A stretch of 64,000 nucleotides of DNA from Rhizobium jaguaris (GTDB lineage Bacteria; Pseudomonadota; Alphaproteobacteria; Rhizobiales; Rhizobiaceae). The notes beneath the pieces were generated by a model. That model worked only from the letters and a program-made list of their open reading frames with translations. It was not told where the DNA came from and did no database searches. Shown here piece by piece: positions 47,001-54,622 of the stretch (position 1 is the first letter of the stretch; every line of letters begins with the position of its first letter). The DNA lies in contig NZ_CP032694.1 of assembly GCF_003627755.1 (NCBI RefSeq), positions 3,153,501-3,217,500 of the forward strand, given 5' to 3'. Made by a program: the position numbers and the translations under genes.

Positions 47001-47378
47001 GAGCCGGGCGACCTCCTTTATGTGCCACTGCCGGATGAAGGCGTTATTTCGATGAACGGCCGCTCGGTCTTCACCGAAGCGGTGCATTCCATGTCGCGCT
47101 CGATCGAGGACGCTTGCGTCGATGCCGGGCTCGAGCTCGCCAACCTTGACCTTCTGGTGCCTCACCAGGCCAATCAACGCATCATCGACACCATCGCCAA
47201 GCGCAGCGGCCGGCCGGCTCTCAGCGTCATCGAAACCTATGGCAACACTAGCTCGTCGAGCATCCCGCTCGCCATGATGCACGTCGCCAATGAACGCTCC
47301 GAACCGCTCAACCTCGGCCTCGTCGCCTTCGGCGGGGGTATGACCTCCGGCGCAGCCATCGTGCGCACGATAAAATAG
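44055..47378 (+). CDS. Fused 2-oxoacid dehydrogenase E1-alpha/E1-beta, lipoyl and KAS III protein
   Basis: One 1107-residue protein with four parts. Residues about 1-330 are E1-alpha, with thiamine-diphosphate site GDGTTQQGE (144-152) to EDN (Asn174). About 337-665 are E1-beta (LTMREALNGVLDKQLADNPDVV, GRALAGQRPVAFLQFADF). About 671-750 are a lipoyl domain, with lipoylation Lys715 in VVEATKASVEI. About 775-1107 are ketoacyl-ACP synthase III with Cys906 (GAACSGYIYA), His1037 (VPHQANQR) and Asn1064 (YGNTSSSS). No E2 acyltransferase or E3 domain is present. Decarboxylation, acylation of the lipoyl arm and condensation by KAS III in one chain is the obvious inference. The gene stands alone; the upstream gap is AT-rich. 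Confidence 0.88.
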   Translation: MEGRFTTDHLKQLHRIFFTSREIDRLEREFIKQGIAHFHVSGAGHESTALLNEFLHEDDWLHLHYRDKALMLARGMPIREFFSSLLATSNSHSAGRQMSAHLCSRALNITSIVGPVGNNALHSVGVGAALKHKAGMPIAICCVGDGTTQQGEFVEAVAEAVRSQYPVVFIVEDNSFSISTRTTKQTFFDLPTGPASSFYGLDIIRADGDDLQASREAFRKAVRHSRNNRTPSLVVLNIERLSDHTNADDQKTYRTQEEIEAGFIHDPLTNLRAALHEAGVDAAALEQIEKDLTAEVQAQAALARKEDAPHVEPEAKAPYPASFDKTTEYRGGKSAATLTMREALNGVLDKQLADNPDVVLFGQDIEDPKGDVFGVTRGLSTKYPERVLNAALSESTIVGTAVGRALAGQRPVAFLQFADFLPLAYNQIVSEMGSMYWRTQGAWESPVILMVSCGGYKPGLGPFHAQSFESMLAHTPGIDVVMPSSAGDAAGLLNAAFESRRPTVFLYPKAVLNNSDGRTSTDLDKHFVRPGFSRYVARGRDLTLVTYGNTVSLCAKAASAFEAQGFSVEVIDLRSISPWDEKEVLASAKRTKRLIVVHEDNRSVGMGAEIVATVTEKTDVPVVVRRLARSDAHVPFNFRNQLETLPSYSKLVDLMAEVLECEVTWHEEDKTGPTAAIKAIGSGPADENVLVTDLLVKPGDTIEVGQLVAVVEATKASVEICANIGGVVQEVFAKIGDQIATDSALLTVDADRDLSERNFALASETHNKFVLRRLKSHAIPALRRHSGNFSEIAVSGMGFATGARRVSNEDIIHNWPNRRAEEIFALTGIKSRFWVGPGEGTLSLATKAVRDLLRQTNMTIHDMDLVIAATGTPDIATPSLASRVAVAVAEDGVRPSLAAYDMGAACSGYIYALQQAYDFIAQQNDAKVLIVTSEVLSPLLDMNDFSTAILFGDAATACLVTSRDMARNPLFAASRPIISGRPEPGDLLYVPLPDEGVISMNGRSVFTEAVHSMSRSIEDACVDAGLELANLDLLVPHQANQRIIDTIAKRSGRPALSVIETYGNTSSSSIPLAMMHVANERSEPLNLGLVAFGGGMTSGAAIVRTIK

Positions 47379-47398
47379 TAATCTTCAAGCAGCCCGAG

Positions 47399-47421
47399 CC
47401 GCCGTCTTCAACAGACGGCGG
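47399..47421 (+). terminator. Hairpin after the E1/KAS III gene
   Basis: A perfect 9-bp stem CCGCCGTCT/AGACGGCGG with a TCAAC loop lies 21 bases after the stop. No T-tract follows directly, so it may only be a processing or weak termination hairpin. Confidence 0.5.
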
Positions 47422-47640
47422 TTCCGCGTGGACGCGGATGCTTTCTCCTGATTTTTTGTTGTTGCTGGCATGATCCAGCCACGTTCTGCCGGTTGCACTT
47501 AACCATTCGGCCGACTACGCTTAGGTAGAGTGTAGCATCAAAAAAACGCAACCTGCCTCCCCTTTCGTTCATTACAATTCATCCATGTTTGCCTGCGCGT
47601 CTTCTTGAAAAGCACCGGAGCGGTACTTTACTTATATCGC

Positions 47641-48786
47641 ATGGCAAAGACACCCGGTCCATCGCGCCAATCGCTCCTGCGTTATGAGCTTGCTCCCGAT
47701 AGCGCGGCACGGAACGCTTTGGACGAGACCTTTGCCGCATACGGGCAGATGATGGCGATTCTGACCGAGATCGTTTCGGATAAAGCCGGGGCCAATCTCG
47801 TCGTTCTTCACGATCTTGCCTATGAAACCATTCGCGAACGCACAGGTTTACCCGCACGTCTGGTGACGCTTGGCCTGCGTGATTTTGCGGCCAGTCGCGG
47901 CGGAGTGGTCGATGTCAACCGCCTGCCGCTCGATGAAAAACTCTTTGCCATCAAGGGTCCGTCGGACCTGACAATCTCGACGGTACGCGGCCGCGTCGCC
48001 GTGCCCTTCGACGTGGCCGGTTATTCCAGGGGGTGGGAGAGTGTTTTTCCTGCCTACTTGGTCGCCGATGCCGGCCACTACGAGATTCACATCGGCGTAA
48101 CGCCAAACTCCCCCCGAACGGAGGAAAACATGATGATGAACGAAGGCATTCTTTCCCGCATGGGACGGCTGATCGCCGGCCTCGCCAATGCGGCAATCGA
48201 CAAGGCGGAAGGCGCAAACAAGATCGCGGTCATCGAACAGGCACTGCGTGAGATCGACGCTGCAGCCGACGAGGCCCGCACCGATCTCGGCAAAGCGCGC
48301 GCCGAGGAATACCGTATCCAGAGCCGTCGCACTGAAATCGTCGACGACCTTGCGGCCCTCGACGAAAAGATCCGGCTTGCCGTCTCCAACGACCGCGACG
48401 ATCTCGCCAAGGCGGGTGTCGCGCGCCAGATTGATCTCGAAGCCCAGATAGCCGCGCTCGACAAGGCGCTGGCCGACGTGCGTGAGCAGATCGATGAAGG
48501 CCAGAAGGCGCTGCAAGCGGTCCTCGCCACCCGTCGCGAGGCGGAAGCCCGGTTGGTTGATTTCAAGCGGAGCGTTGTTCGTCACGCGCCGGAGGAAGCG
48601 GCCGGCAGCAAGTCCCATTCGACGCCCGGCGCCGGTGCCGCCCGCGCTGCCGCGGCAGTCTCACGCCTGACCGGCGTGCCCGCAGCGGAACCCACAACCA
48701 GCGCCGAGCTCGACGAACTCGACCGCCTTCACCGAGAACAGGCCATCGAAGCCCGCCTTGCCCGTTTCAAGGCGAACAGTCGATAA
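47641..48786 (+). CDS. PspA/IM30 protein with a TnpB-like N-terminal extension
   Basis: A 381-residue reading frame. Residues about 166-381 are PspA/IM30: NEGILSRMGRLIAGLANAAIDKAEG followed by long charged coiled coils, the membrane-binding stress protein. Residues about 10-160 are not PspA. They resemble the N-terminal part of TnpB/OrfB of IS605-type elements: a helical FAAYGQMMAILTEIV...LHDLAYETIRERTGL stretch, then the beta segment LPLDEKLFAIKG and LTISTVRGRVAVPFDVAGYSRG. No RuvC nuclease part is present. A strong ribosome site (GGAGG at 48120-48124) precedes an in-frame ATG at 48130, so a free 218-residue PspA may be the main product. It is followed by YqiJ- and flotillin-type genes. Confidence 0.75.
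   Translation: MAKTPGPSRQSLLRYELAPDSAARNALDETFAAYGQMMAILTEIVSDKAGANLVVLHDLAYETIRERTGLPARLVTLGLRDFAASRGGVVDVNRLPLDEKLFAIKGPSDLTISTVRGRVAVPFDVAGYSRGWESVFPAYLVADAGHYEIHIGVTPNSPRTEENMMMNEGILSRMGRLIAGLANAAIDKAEGANKIAVIEQALREIDAAADEARTDLGKARAEEYRIQSRRTEIVDDLAALDEKIRLAVSNDRDDLAKAGVARQIDLEAQIAALDKALADVREQIDEGQKALQAVLATRREAEARLVDFKRSVVRHAPEEAAGSKSHSTPGAGAARAAAAVSRLTGVPAAEPTTSAELDELDRLHREQAIEARLARFKANSR
48120..48132 (+). promoter_or_regulatory. Internal ribosome binding site and start for free PspA
   Basis: GGAGG at 48120-48124, five bases, then ATG at 48130-48132, in frame inside the fused gene. Initiation here gives 218 residues, close to the normal PspA length of about 220. The upstream start at 47641 has no comparable site. 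Confidence 0.6.
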
Positions 48787-48791
48787 CGACG

Positions 48792-49442
48792 ATGCACCTT
48801 TTTTTCGCGCCCGAATGCGGGCCATTTGCCATCGCGGCAATGATCCTGGTTGGCCTGACCGCTATCGAGATCCTTTCGATGCTGCTCGGCTTTTCCTTGA
48901 GCGAGTTGATCGGCAAGCCGCATTTCGAGAGCCATGACGGTTTTGTCGCCGGTCTGCTCTCCTGGATTAATGTCGGCGGCGTGCCGCTGTTGATCCTCAT
49001 CATGTTGGTGCTCGGCACCTTCGCAGTCACGGGTTTTGCCATACAGGCGGTGGCAGACATCGCCTGGGCCCCCCTGCCGGCAATCGTTGCCGTGCCTCCC
49101 GCTGCCCTCCTCGCCATTCCTTTGGTGCGAGGCTCGACTCGTACCGTCGCACGGCTCGTTCCGCGCGACGAAACCTATGCCGTCGATGCCGGCGATTTCG
49201 TCGGCTGCACCGCTGAAGTCACCATCGGCCCTTTGGACCAGGGCCTGCCCGGCCGCGTCTGCGTCAAGGACGCGCACGGCAACTGGCACCAACTGCGCGC
49301 TGGCGCCGCCAAAGGCGAGGGTCCCCTGGCAGTTGGCTCCAAAGTCCTTCTTGTCGACCGCAAGGCCGACATTTTCATCGCAGTTCCCGCCCCATCGGAC
49401 CTTATCGGTTCCGATGATCAATCCTCTACGGAGCAACACTAA
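48792..49442 (+). CDS. YqiJ/NfeD-like OB-fold membrane protein
   Basis: A 216-residue protein with about three membrane segments (MILVGLTAIEILSMLLGFSLSELIG, VGGVPLLILIMLVLGTFAVTGFAIQAV, LPAIVAVPPAALLAIPLV). A C-terminal OB-fold domain follows (about 125-205; DFVGCTAEVTIGPLDQGLPGRVCVKDAHGNWHQLR). In YqiJ/YqiK and NfeD pairs this protein partners a flotillin in the membrane. It starts five bases after the PspA gene and overlaps the flotillin start by one base, so the three form one operon. Confidence 0.88.
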   Translation: MHLFFAPECGPFAIAAMILVGLTAIEILSMLLGFSLSELIGKPHFESHDGFVAGLLSWINVGGVPLLILIMLVLGTFAVTGFAIQAVADIAWAPLPAIVAVPPAALLAIPLVRGSTRTVARLVPRDETYAVDAGDFVGCTAEVTIGPLDQGLPGRVCVKDAHGNWHQLRAGAAKGEGPLAVGSKVLLVDRKADIFIAVPAPSDLIGSDDQSSTEQH

Positions 49443-51148
49443 TGAACGGCCTATACGATCTTATTCTGCCAGCAGGCATCGGCATTGTTCTGATCCTCGG
49501 GATCGGCTTTGTTCTTGCCTCGCTTTATGTCCGATCGAGCCGAGATGAAGCCTATGTGCGCACCGGTCTCGGTGGCCAGAAAGTCGTCCTCGACGGTGGT
49601 TCCGTCGTCCTGCCGATCTTCCATTCGATCGCCCGCGTCAATCTCAAGACTTTGCGGCTGGAAGTCCACCGCGGCGAAGGTGATGCACTGATCACCAAGG
49701 ACCGTATGCGCGTCGACATCGGCGCCGAATTCTACGTCCGTGTCAAACCGGATATCTCCTCCATCGCGCTTGCTGCGCAGACGCTTGGCAGCCGCACCAA
49801 TGACACCGAGCAATTGCGCCAGTTGATTGAAGCGAAATTCGTCGACAGCCTGCGCTCTGTCGCCGCCACGATGAACCTCGATGCCCTGCAGGAGCAGCGC
49901 ATGGATTTCGTCAAGGCGGTACAGGAAGCAGTCGGAGCCGACCTGCAATCCAACGGTCTCGAACTGGAATCCGTGTCGCTGACCCGCCTCGATCAGACCG
50001 ATATCAAGCATTTCAACGCCAACAACTTCTTCGACGCCCACGGTCTGGCAGCGCTGACCCGTGTAACCGAGGCCCGCAAGAAGGAACGCAACGAAATCGT
50101 TCGCGATACCGAAGTCGCGATTGCGCAGAAGGATCTGGAGGCCCGGCAGCAATCACTGACCATCGAGCGGACGAAACGCGAGGCCGAACTCAGCCAGCAG
50201 CGCGATATTGCCAATAAATCGGCCGCGACCCGCGCCGAGACGGCGCAGCAGGAACAGGCCGCGAAACGCGCTGAGGAAGAAGCCCGCATCGCCGCCGAAC
50301 AGGCGATCGCAGAACGTGAAGCCGCCGCCAAGCAGGCGCGTGAGTCCGCCAATATCGACTCGACCCGGGCCGTACAGCAGCGTGACACACAAGCTCGCCG
50401 CGATATCCAGATCGTCGCGCAGGAAAGCGCCATTGCGGTCGCCAACAAGAGCCGCGAGGAGTCGGAAGCCAAGGCGCAGGCGGAGGCTGCGCGCGCACTC
50501 GCGATCGCCGCCGAAGAAAAGGTTGGCACGGCCAAGGCCGTCGAAATCGCCGAACGCGAAAAGCAGATCGCTGTGATCGACGCGCAAAAGCGAGCACAGA
50601 CCCAGGCGACTGCCGTCACCATCGCTGCTGAAGCGGAAAAGCAGGCGGCCATCGATCAGGCCGACGCCATTAAGACATTGGCGACCGCAGAGGCAGATGC
50701 GGCAATCATCAAGGCCAAGGGTATTCTGGAAACCGGTAAGGCGACGGCTGAGAGCGAAGCGTTGCTCAACGAAGCCCGCAACAAACTCAGCCCCGCCATC
50801 ATCGAATATGAAGTGACCCGCGAGCGCATTCGCATTGTGCCCGCAGCCCTTGCCGAGGCGGTCAAGCCGATCGAGAAGATTTCGGACATCAGGATCTTCG
50901 ACACCGGTGGCATGCTCGGCCGCAACGGCAATGGGGCGAACGTCGGCAGCGGCGTCGGCTTGGGCGAAGGTCTCGCCGGCCAGTTGCTCTCCTACCAGGC
51001 CAACAAGCCGATCCTCGACCGCCTGCTCAAGGAGGCCGGCTTCGAGGGTGACAACGCCATCGCGGCGCTGCTTGCCAATCTGGATGGCAAGAACGCTGTC
51101 GCGTCTCCGCGCGAAGAGGATGTCGAAGACATGGACGCGGATAAATAG
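49442..51148 (+). CDS. Flotillin family protein (YqiK-like)
   Basis: A 568-residue membrane-domain scaffold protein: N-terminal membrane segment (IILPAGIGIVLILGIGFVLASLY region), SPFH/PHB domain (about 30-200; VRTGLGGQKVVLDGGSVVLPIFHSI, RVDIGAEFYVRV), then a long Ala/Glu/Lys/Arg-rich coiled coil (about 200-440). The C-terminal part ends GDNAIAALLANLDGKNAVASPREEDVEDMDADK. Flotillins organise membrane microdomains and with PspA respond to envelope stress. The ATG follows GGAGCAACACTA. The operon ends at a strong terminator. Confidence 0.92.
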   Translation: MNGLYDLILPAGIGIVLILGIGFVLASLYVRSSRDEAYVRTGLGGQKVVLDGGSVVLPIFHSIARVNLKTLRLEVHRGEGDALITKDRMRVDIGAEFYVRVKPDISSIALAAQTLGSRTNDTEQLRQLIEAKFVDSLRSVAATMNLDALQEQRMDFVKAVQEAVGADLQSNGLELESVSLTRLDQTDIKHFNANNFFDAHGLAALTRVTEARKKERNEIVRDTEVAIAQKDLEARQQSLTIERTKREAELSQQRDIANKSAATRAETAQQEQAAKRAEEEARIAAEQAIAEREAAAKQARESANIDSTRAVQQRDTQARRDIQIVAQESAIAVANKSREESEAKAQAEAARALAIAAEEKVGTAKAVEIAEREKQIAVIDAQKRAQTQATAVTIAAEAEKQAAIDQADAIKTLATAEADAAIIKAKGILETGKATAESEALLNEARNKLSPAIIEYEVTRERIRIVPAALAEAVKPIEKISDIRIFDTGGMLGRNGNGANVGSGVGLGEGLAGQLLSYQANKPILDRLLKEAGFEGDNAIAALLANLDGKNAVASPREEDVEDMDADK

Positions 51149-51185
51149 CGCGGTGGAGCAGCCTCGCTAACTCGACCCTTCAAAT

Positions 51186-51220
51186 AAAACCCCGGAATCC
51201 GCAAAGGATTCCGGGGTTTT
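51186..51220. terminator. Strong bidirectional terminator
   Basis: A perfect 15-bp stem, AAAACCCCGGAATCC and its complement ending TTTT, surrounds GCAAA between the flotillin gene and the convergent LpxO-like gene. Confidence 0.9.
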
Positions 51221-51245
51221 CGATAGGGTCTGCAAGCGATGCGCC

Positions 51246-52091
51246 TTATGCCTTCGGACGGTTTCTCAGCGCTTCGGCTTCAGCGTAGAACTTCTTTTCC
51301 CATTCCTTGTGATTGTCGAGGCCTTCGCGAATGAACGGCGTGAAGATCGCCAGGTTCATCAAGGCCCAGTTGACGATGCGAGCCGGGAGCTTCAGTGGCT
51401 TGACGAAATCGACGAAGAGGACGACGCGGGTCTTGTCGGAGTGGTTCCAGGCCTCGTGCTCATAGGCGTCGTCGAAGATCAGCGCCTTGCCTTCCTGCCA
51501 GTGGCAGACCTGCTTATCGACGCGGATAGCAAGCTGGTCGTTAGGCTCCGGCACGACGAGGCCGACATGCAGGCGCAACACGCCGTTGTAGGGGCCACGA
51601 TGAGCCGGAAGGTGCTTGCCCGGTTCGAAGATCGAGAACATCGCCGTTTTCAGGCCCGGAATTTTCTGCACGGCCGCCCAGGTGTTCGGGCAGGCCTTGA
51701 TGTTCTGCTCCGACTTCACGCCAAAACCGAGAAGGAAGAAGGTCTTCCAGCGGCTGTCCGTCGAAATGGTCTTCACATCGGTGGAAATGTCCTGGAAGGT
51801 CGGCAGCTCGCTCTGGCGCAGCAGCACCTTTTCCAACTCGGCGCGGATCGCGGGATAGTCCTTCTCGATCTCGGCGGCCCAGGGAAAGGTCGCATTGTCG
51901 TAGACCGGCGGGTTGCCGAGCTTGGCGTATTTCAAATTGAGGCTTTCGGCCCAGGCGACGATGCCCATGAAAAAGCGCGTCATGGCGCTCGGACGGTCCA
52001 TCGGCGCGATGCCGGCTGTACCGAAGTTTTGTTCCGGAGCACGCGGCTCGGTGGTTGTGGGAGCTGGTGCGCTCAAAGTGCTCTCCGTCAT
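51246..52091 (-). CDS. lpxO: Aspartyl/asparaginyl beta-hydroxylase family, LpxO-like lipid A hydroxylase
   Basis: A 281-residue Fe(II)/2-oxoglutarate oxygenase. Iron ligands and the oxoglutarate Arg are visible in PAHRGPYNGVLRLHVGLVVPEP and FDDAYEHEAWNHSDKTRVVLFVDF, the motif pair of LpxO and of aspartyl beta-hydroxylases. A C-terminal hydrophobic stretch (IVNWALMNLAIFTPFIREGL) fits membrane association. LpxO hydroxylates the secondary acyl chain of lipid A, while soluble family members hydroxylate peptides. The call rests on motif and length, plus the EptA and PAP2 genes elsewhere in the window. Convergent with the flotillin operon. Confidence 0.75.
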   Translation of the reverse strand: MTESTLSAPAPTTTEPRAPEQNFGTAGIAPMDRPSAMTRFFMGIVAWAESLNLKYAKLGNPPVYDNATFPWAAEIEKDYPAIRAELEKVLLRQSELPTFQDISTDVKTISTDSRWKTFFLLGFGVKSEQNIKACPNTWAAVQKIPGLKTAMFSIFEPGKHLPAHRGPYNGVLRLHVGLVVPEPNDQLAIRVDKQVCHWQEGKALIFDDAYEHEAWNHSDKTRVVLFVDFVKPLKLPARIVNWALMNLAIFTPFIREGLDNHKEWEKKFYAEAEALRNRPKA

Positions 52092-52449
52092 ATCTGTCTG
52101 TAGGCTCTATCTGGGGGAGGAAATCTTGTCTCAGGGGAATCTGCTTCGAAATCTTGGAGAGGCAGGTCCGGCAACTTCAGTATTTGCCCGGCCTATCCCT
52201 GATCGGTGCCTGACTCCTCTGTTATGCAATAATCATAATAGGCGATTATATGAGTCCGTTAGTCGAATTTCGCAAGAGAAACCGTTCGCGAGAGCGGTGC
52301 TTTGCTGTGCATTGAAATCTCAGCGAATTCCCGAAATCTCTGCCGCAGAGCCGGCAAAAATACGGCCGGCAAAGACGCTTTTTGCCGCAGGCCGCTTCAC
52401 ATTTTCGATAGCCGGTCACTGTCGAACAATAATTGCCCGGCGAAGGGAT
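52092..52449. other. Intergenic region, nothing definite
   Basis: This 358-base gap lies between the LpxO-like start and the crcB stop, both on the minus strand. It contains AT-rich promoter-like sequence (around 52215-52250) and a small GCCGGC...GCCGGC repeat (52350-52370). No gene or RNA is supported. Confidence 0.5.
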
Positions 52450-52839
52450 TTATGCGGTCTGGCCTTGTGCGAGCAGCCGGATAATCGTGAGCCCGACGAC
52501 CAGCGCGGCCAGCGACAAGAAGAGAGACAGGGCGACATAAATCAGGGACGCTACCCATTGGCCACGCTCCCAAAGGGCGACTGCATCTAGCGAAAAGGTC
52601 GAGAATGTCGTGAAGCCGCCAAGGATTCCCGTGGTCAGGAAGAGCCGCAGTTCCTGCGACAGGCCACTGCGGAGAACGAAATATTCGGTCAACAGGCCCA
52701 TGATCAATGAGCCAACGGTATTAACCGCGAGTGTCCCAAAGGGAAATGCGAGGCCCAGCAAGCGTGCGGCGGCTTGATTGACGCCGAGACGAAAGGCGCC
52801 GCCCAATCCGGCGCCAAGAAAGACGATCAGATAGTTCAT
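52450..52839 (-). CDS. crcB: Fluoride channel CrcB/Fluc
   Basis: A 129-residue membrane protein with four membrane helices. It has the hallmark GGFTTFSTFSLDA (about 74-86) lining the fluoride path, the N-terminal GAGLGGAFRLGVNQ, and NTVGSLIMGLL with the conserved Asn. Fluc dimers export fluoride passively. A GGGGAG site precedes the ATG. It lies downstream of a CLC-F-type antiporter on the same strand, with only an 18-base gap after a small coupled frame, so the set is a fluoride-resistance operon. Confidence 0.95.
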   Translation of the reverse strand: MNYLIVFLGAGLGGAFRLGVNQAAARLLGLAFPFGTLAVNTVGSLIMGLLTEYFVLRSGLSQELRLFLTTGILGGFTTFSTFSLDAVALWERGQWVASLIYVALSLFLSLAALVVGLTIIRLLAQGQTA

Positions 52840-52857
52840 GGAACTCCCCGAATAAAA

Positions 52858-52965
52858 TCAGACAACGATATCCACTTTTAGAACTTCTTCGGTCGCACTC
52901 TCGTGACCGGCCACATTCCAATGCTTGATCTGCCCGTAAATGATGACTTTCCGCGTTAGGTTCAT
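52858..52965 (-). CDS. Small 35-residue coupled open frame between CLC-F and crcB
   Basis: The ATG at 52965-52963 overlaps the antiporter stop in an ATGA arrangement. The frame encodes 35 residues beginning [18 protein letters not shown] and ending [12 protein letters not shown]. It stops 18 bases before the crcB start. It has no membrane segment and its amphipathic ending resembles a beta strand. The exact fit between two co-transcribed genes argues that it is translated, either as a micropeptide or as a coupling device for crcB. It could also be the remnant of a longer gene. No family is recognised. Confidence 0.5.
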   Translation of the reverse strand: MNLTRKVIIYGQIKHWNVAGHESATEEVLKVDIVV

Positions 52966-54365
52966 GACTTCGAACCTTCCCGTTGGGATTGTGGCGGCGC
53001 CTGGTGAACTCTCCCGATCATGTCGCCTAATGCTCTGGCGTTGAGATCAGGAACGTGACGAAGGGGGATACCAGAGGGAATGTGACTGGCCGCGGCGCTC
53101 TTCACGATACCGATACGCTGCGACGGATAGATGCTGGTATGGCCGCTGCAGATATAGGCGAGGAAGCAGGCGACGGCGAGATAGACCGTATGCGTCGCGC
53201 CGAAGAGCTCGATACCCATGATCACGCAGGCGAGCGGTGTGTTGGTGGCTCCTGCAAAGACCGCGACAAAGCCGAGCGCGGCAAAAAGATCGATCGGCGC
53301 ACCAAGGACGGCGGCAATCGCATTGCCGAGTGCGGCGCCGATGAAAAACAACGGCGTCACTTCACCCCCCTTGAAGCCGGCGCTGAGTGTCACGATCGTA
53401 AAGACCGCCTTCCAGAACCAGCTCCAATAGTCGATGCGTGCAGGATCGAAGAAACCTGGAATCGTCGCATCACCGGGATTGGGCGACCAGACACCGAGGC
53501 CAAGATATTCGCGCGTGCCAAGCACATAGACCAAGGCGATAAGCACTGCGCTGGCGATGACTGGTCTCAGCGGCGCATAGGCGCAAATCCTTTTAAAGAC
53601 TGCCGTCATCAGGTGAGAAATTTCACTGAAGCATCGCGCCATCAGTCCGAAGAGCACGCCGGCAATGCCGACCTTCGCAAGCAGCAACGCATCGAGATGG
53701 AACGTACTTGCCGGCGTGCCAGCGAGATAGGCGATACGGTACTGAATGTGCTCGATGCCCCAGGCATGGCAGGTCCAGTCGGCCGCAATCGCCGCCGCAA
53801 GAGAAGGAATCAGAGCCTCATATTGGATGCGCCCGATAGTCAGAACCTCGAGCGCAAAGACAGCACCCGCAATCGGCGTGCCAAACACAGCGCCGAAGCC
53901 GGCGGCAATGCCGGCCATCAGCAGGATACGAACCTCGGCGTCGTTCAGCCGGAAAAGCTTGGCGAAGGCGCTCGCGATGCTGCCGCCGAGCTGTACGGCC
54001 GTTCCCTCGCGCCCCGCGGAGCCGCCGACCAGATGCGTCAGCACGGTCGAGACCAGGATGAATGGCGCCATGCGCAGCGGCACACCGCCGCCGGGTTCAT
54101 GGATCTGATCGACGATCAGATTATTGCCGCCCTCCGCCCCCCGGCCGAAATGCTGATAGGCCAGCACCATCAGGAAGCCCGCGACCGGCATCAGAAAGAT
54201 TAGCCAGGGATAATCGAAACGCGCCACCGTCACCCGGTCGAGGCTCCAGAGAAACAGAGCGCAAAGCGACCCGACCACGGCTGCCATCGGCACCACCAAG
54301 ATGATCCATTTGAATATGCTTCGCAATTGCTGAAAACGATGATTAAAAAATGCAGATGCGGACAT
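52962..54365 (-). CDS. CLC-type channel/antiporter, likely fluoride/proton antiporter (CLC-F)
   Basis: A 467-residue CLC protein with about ten to twelve membrane helices. The selectivity regions read [12 protein letters not shown] (80-91, replacing the GSGIP of chloride CLCs) and [12 protein letters not shown] (114-125). These, together with [11 protein letters not shown], mark the fluoride-selective EriC-F branch. The ATG at 54365 is chosen for GCGGGAGGGACG just upstream; another ATG 20 codons earlier lacks a site. CrcB lies downstream on the same strand. The 257-base leader may hold a riboswitch. Confidence 0.85.
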   Translation of the reverse strand: MSASAFFNHRFQQLRSIFKWIILVVPMAAVVGSLCALFLWSLDRVTVARFDYPWLIFLMPVAGFLMVLAYQHFGRGAEGGNNLIVDQIHEPGGGVPLRMAPFILVSTVLTHLVGGSAGREGTAVQLGGSIASAFAKLFRLNDAEVRILLMAGIAAGFGAVFGTPIAGAVFALEVLTIGRIQYEALIPSLAAAIAADWTCHAWGIEHIQYRIAYLAGTPASTFHLDALLLAKVGIAGVLFGLMARCFSEISHLMTAVFKRICAYAPLRPVIASAVLIALVYVLGTREYLGLGVWSPNPGDATIPGFFDPARIDYWSWFWKAVFTIVTLSAGFKGGEVTPLFFIGAALGNAIAAVLGAPIDLFAALGFVAVFAGATNTPLACVIMGIELFGATHTVYLAVACFLAYICSGHTSIYPSQRIGIVKSAAASHIPSGIPLRHVPDLNARALGDMIGRVHQAPPQSQREGSKS

Positions 54366-54622
54366 TAGTTCGTCCCTCCCGCAAGACCAGCGGCCGGCCT
54401 GTCGGGGATAGCGATCATTGAACAAGAAAAGGGTAACAGCAGAATTATGGACACGATCCTACTCCTTCGCCCAGCGGGCGTATCGAGTAGGAGTCATTAG
54501 CATCTCTGGAATTCAGAGCAGCGGTTCGGCCACCATGGCCCGGCAGAATCCATTGCCGTTGGGTTCTCAATACAGACACGGGCGCGCGCCTGTCAATCCG
54601 GGCGTCGCAAGCTCGGCTGCCA
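54366..54622 (-). ncRNA. Structured leader upstream of the CLC-F gene, riboswitch-like
   Basis: In the transcript (minus strand) a hairpin with CUCUG/CAGAG arms precedes GCUAAUGACUCCUACU, which resembles the 3' part of crcB-motif fluoride riboswitches. CUCCUACUC is then able to pair with GAGUAGG in a downstream stem (genomic 54457-54492, inner CGCCC/GGGCG), as in an expression platform. The 5' half (GGCC-AUGGU-GGCC) is not a good match to the consensus. The call is therefore tentative. Confidence 0.4.

Noticed and set aside
44694..47282. 862-codon open frame antisense to the E1/KAS III gene
   Set aside because: It mirrors the codon bias of the real gene, has no recognisable domain, and the opposite strand has clear catalytic motifs.
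47641..48130. Active TnpB transposase or RNA-guided nuclease
   Set aside because: Only the N-terminal third is present; the RuvC acidic residues and zinc finger are absent, and no IS ends or omega-RNA-like element were seen.
52840..52960. Fluoride riboswitch directly upstream of crcB
   Set aside because: The gap is filled by a coupled small frame and shows no crcB-motif elements; the leader of the CLC-F gene is the better candidate.
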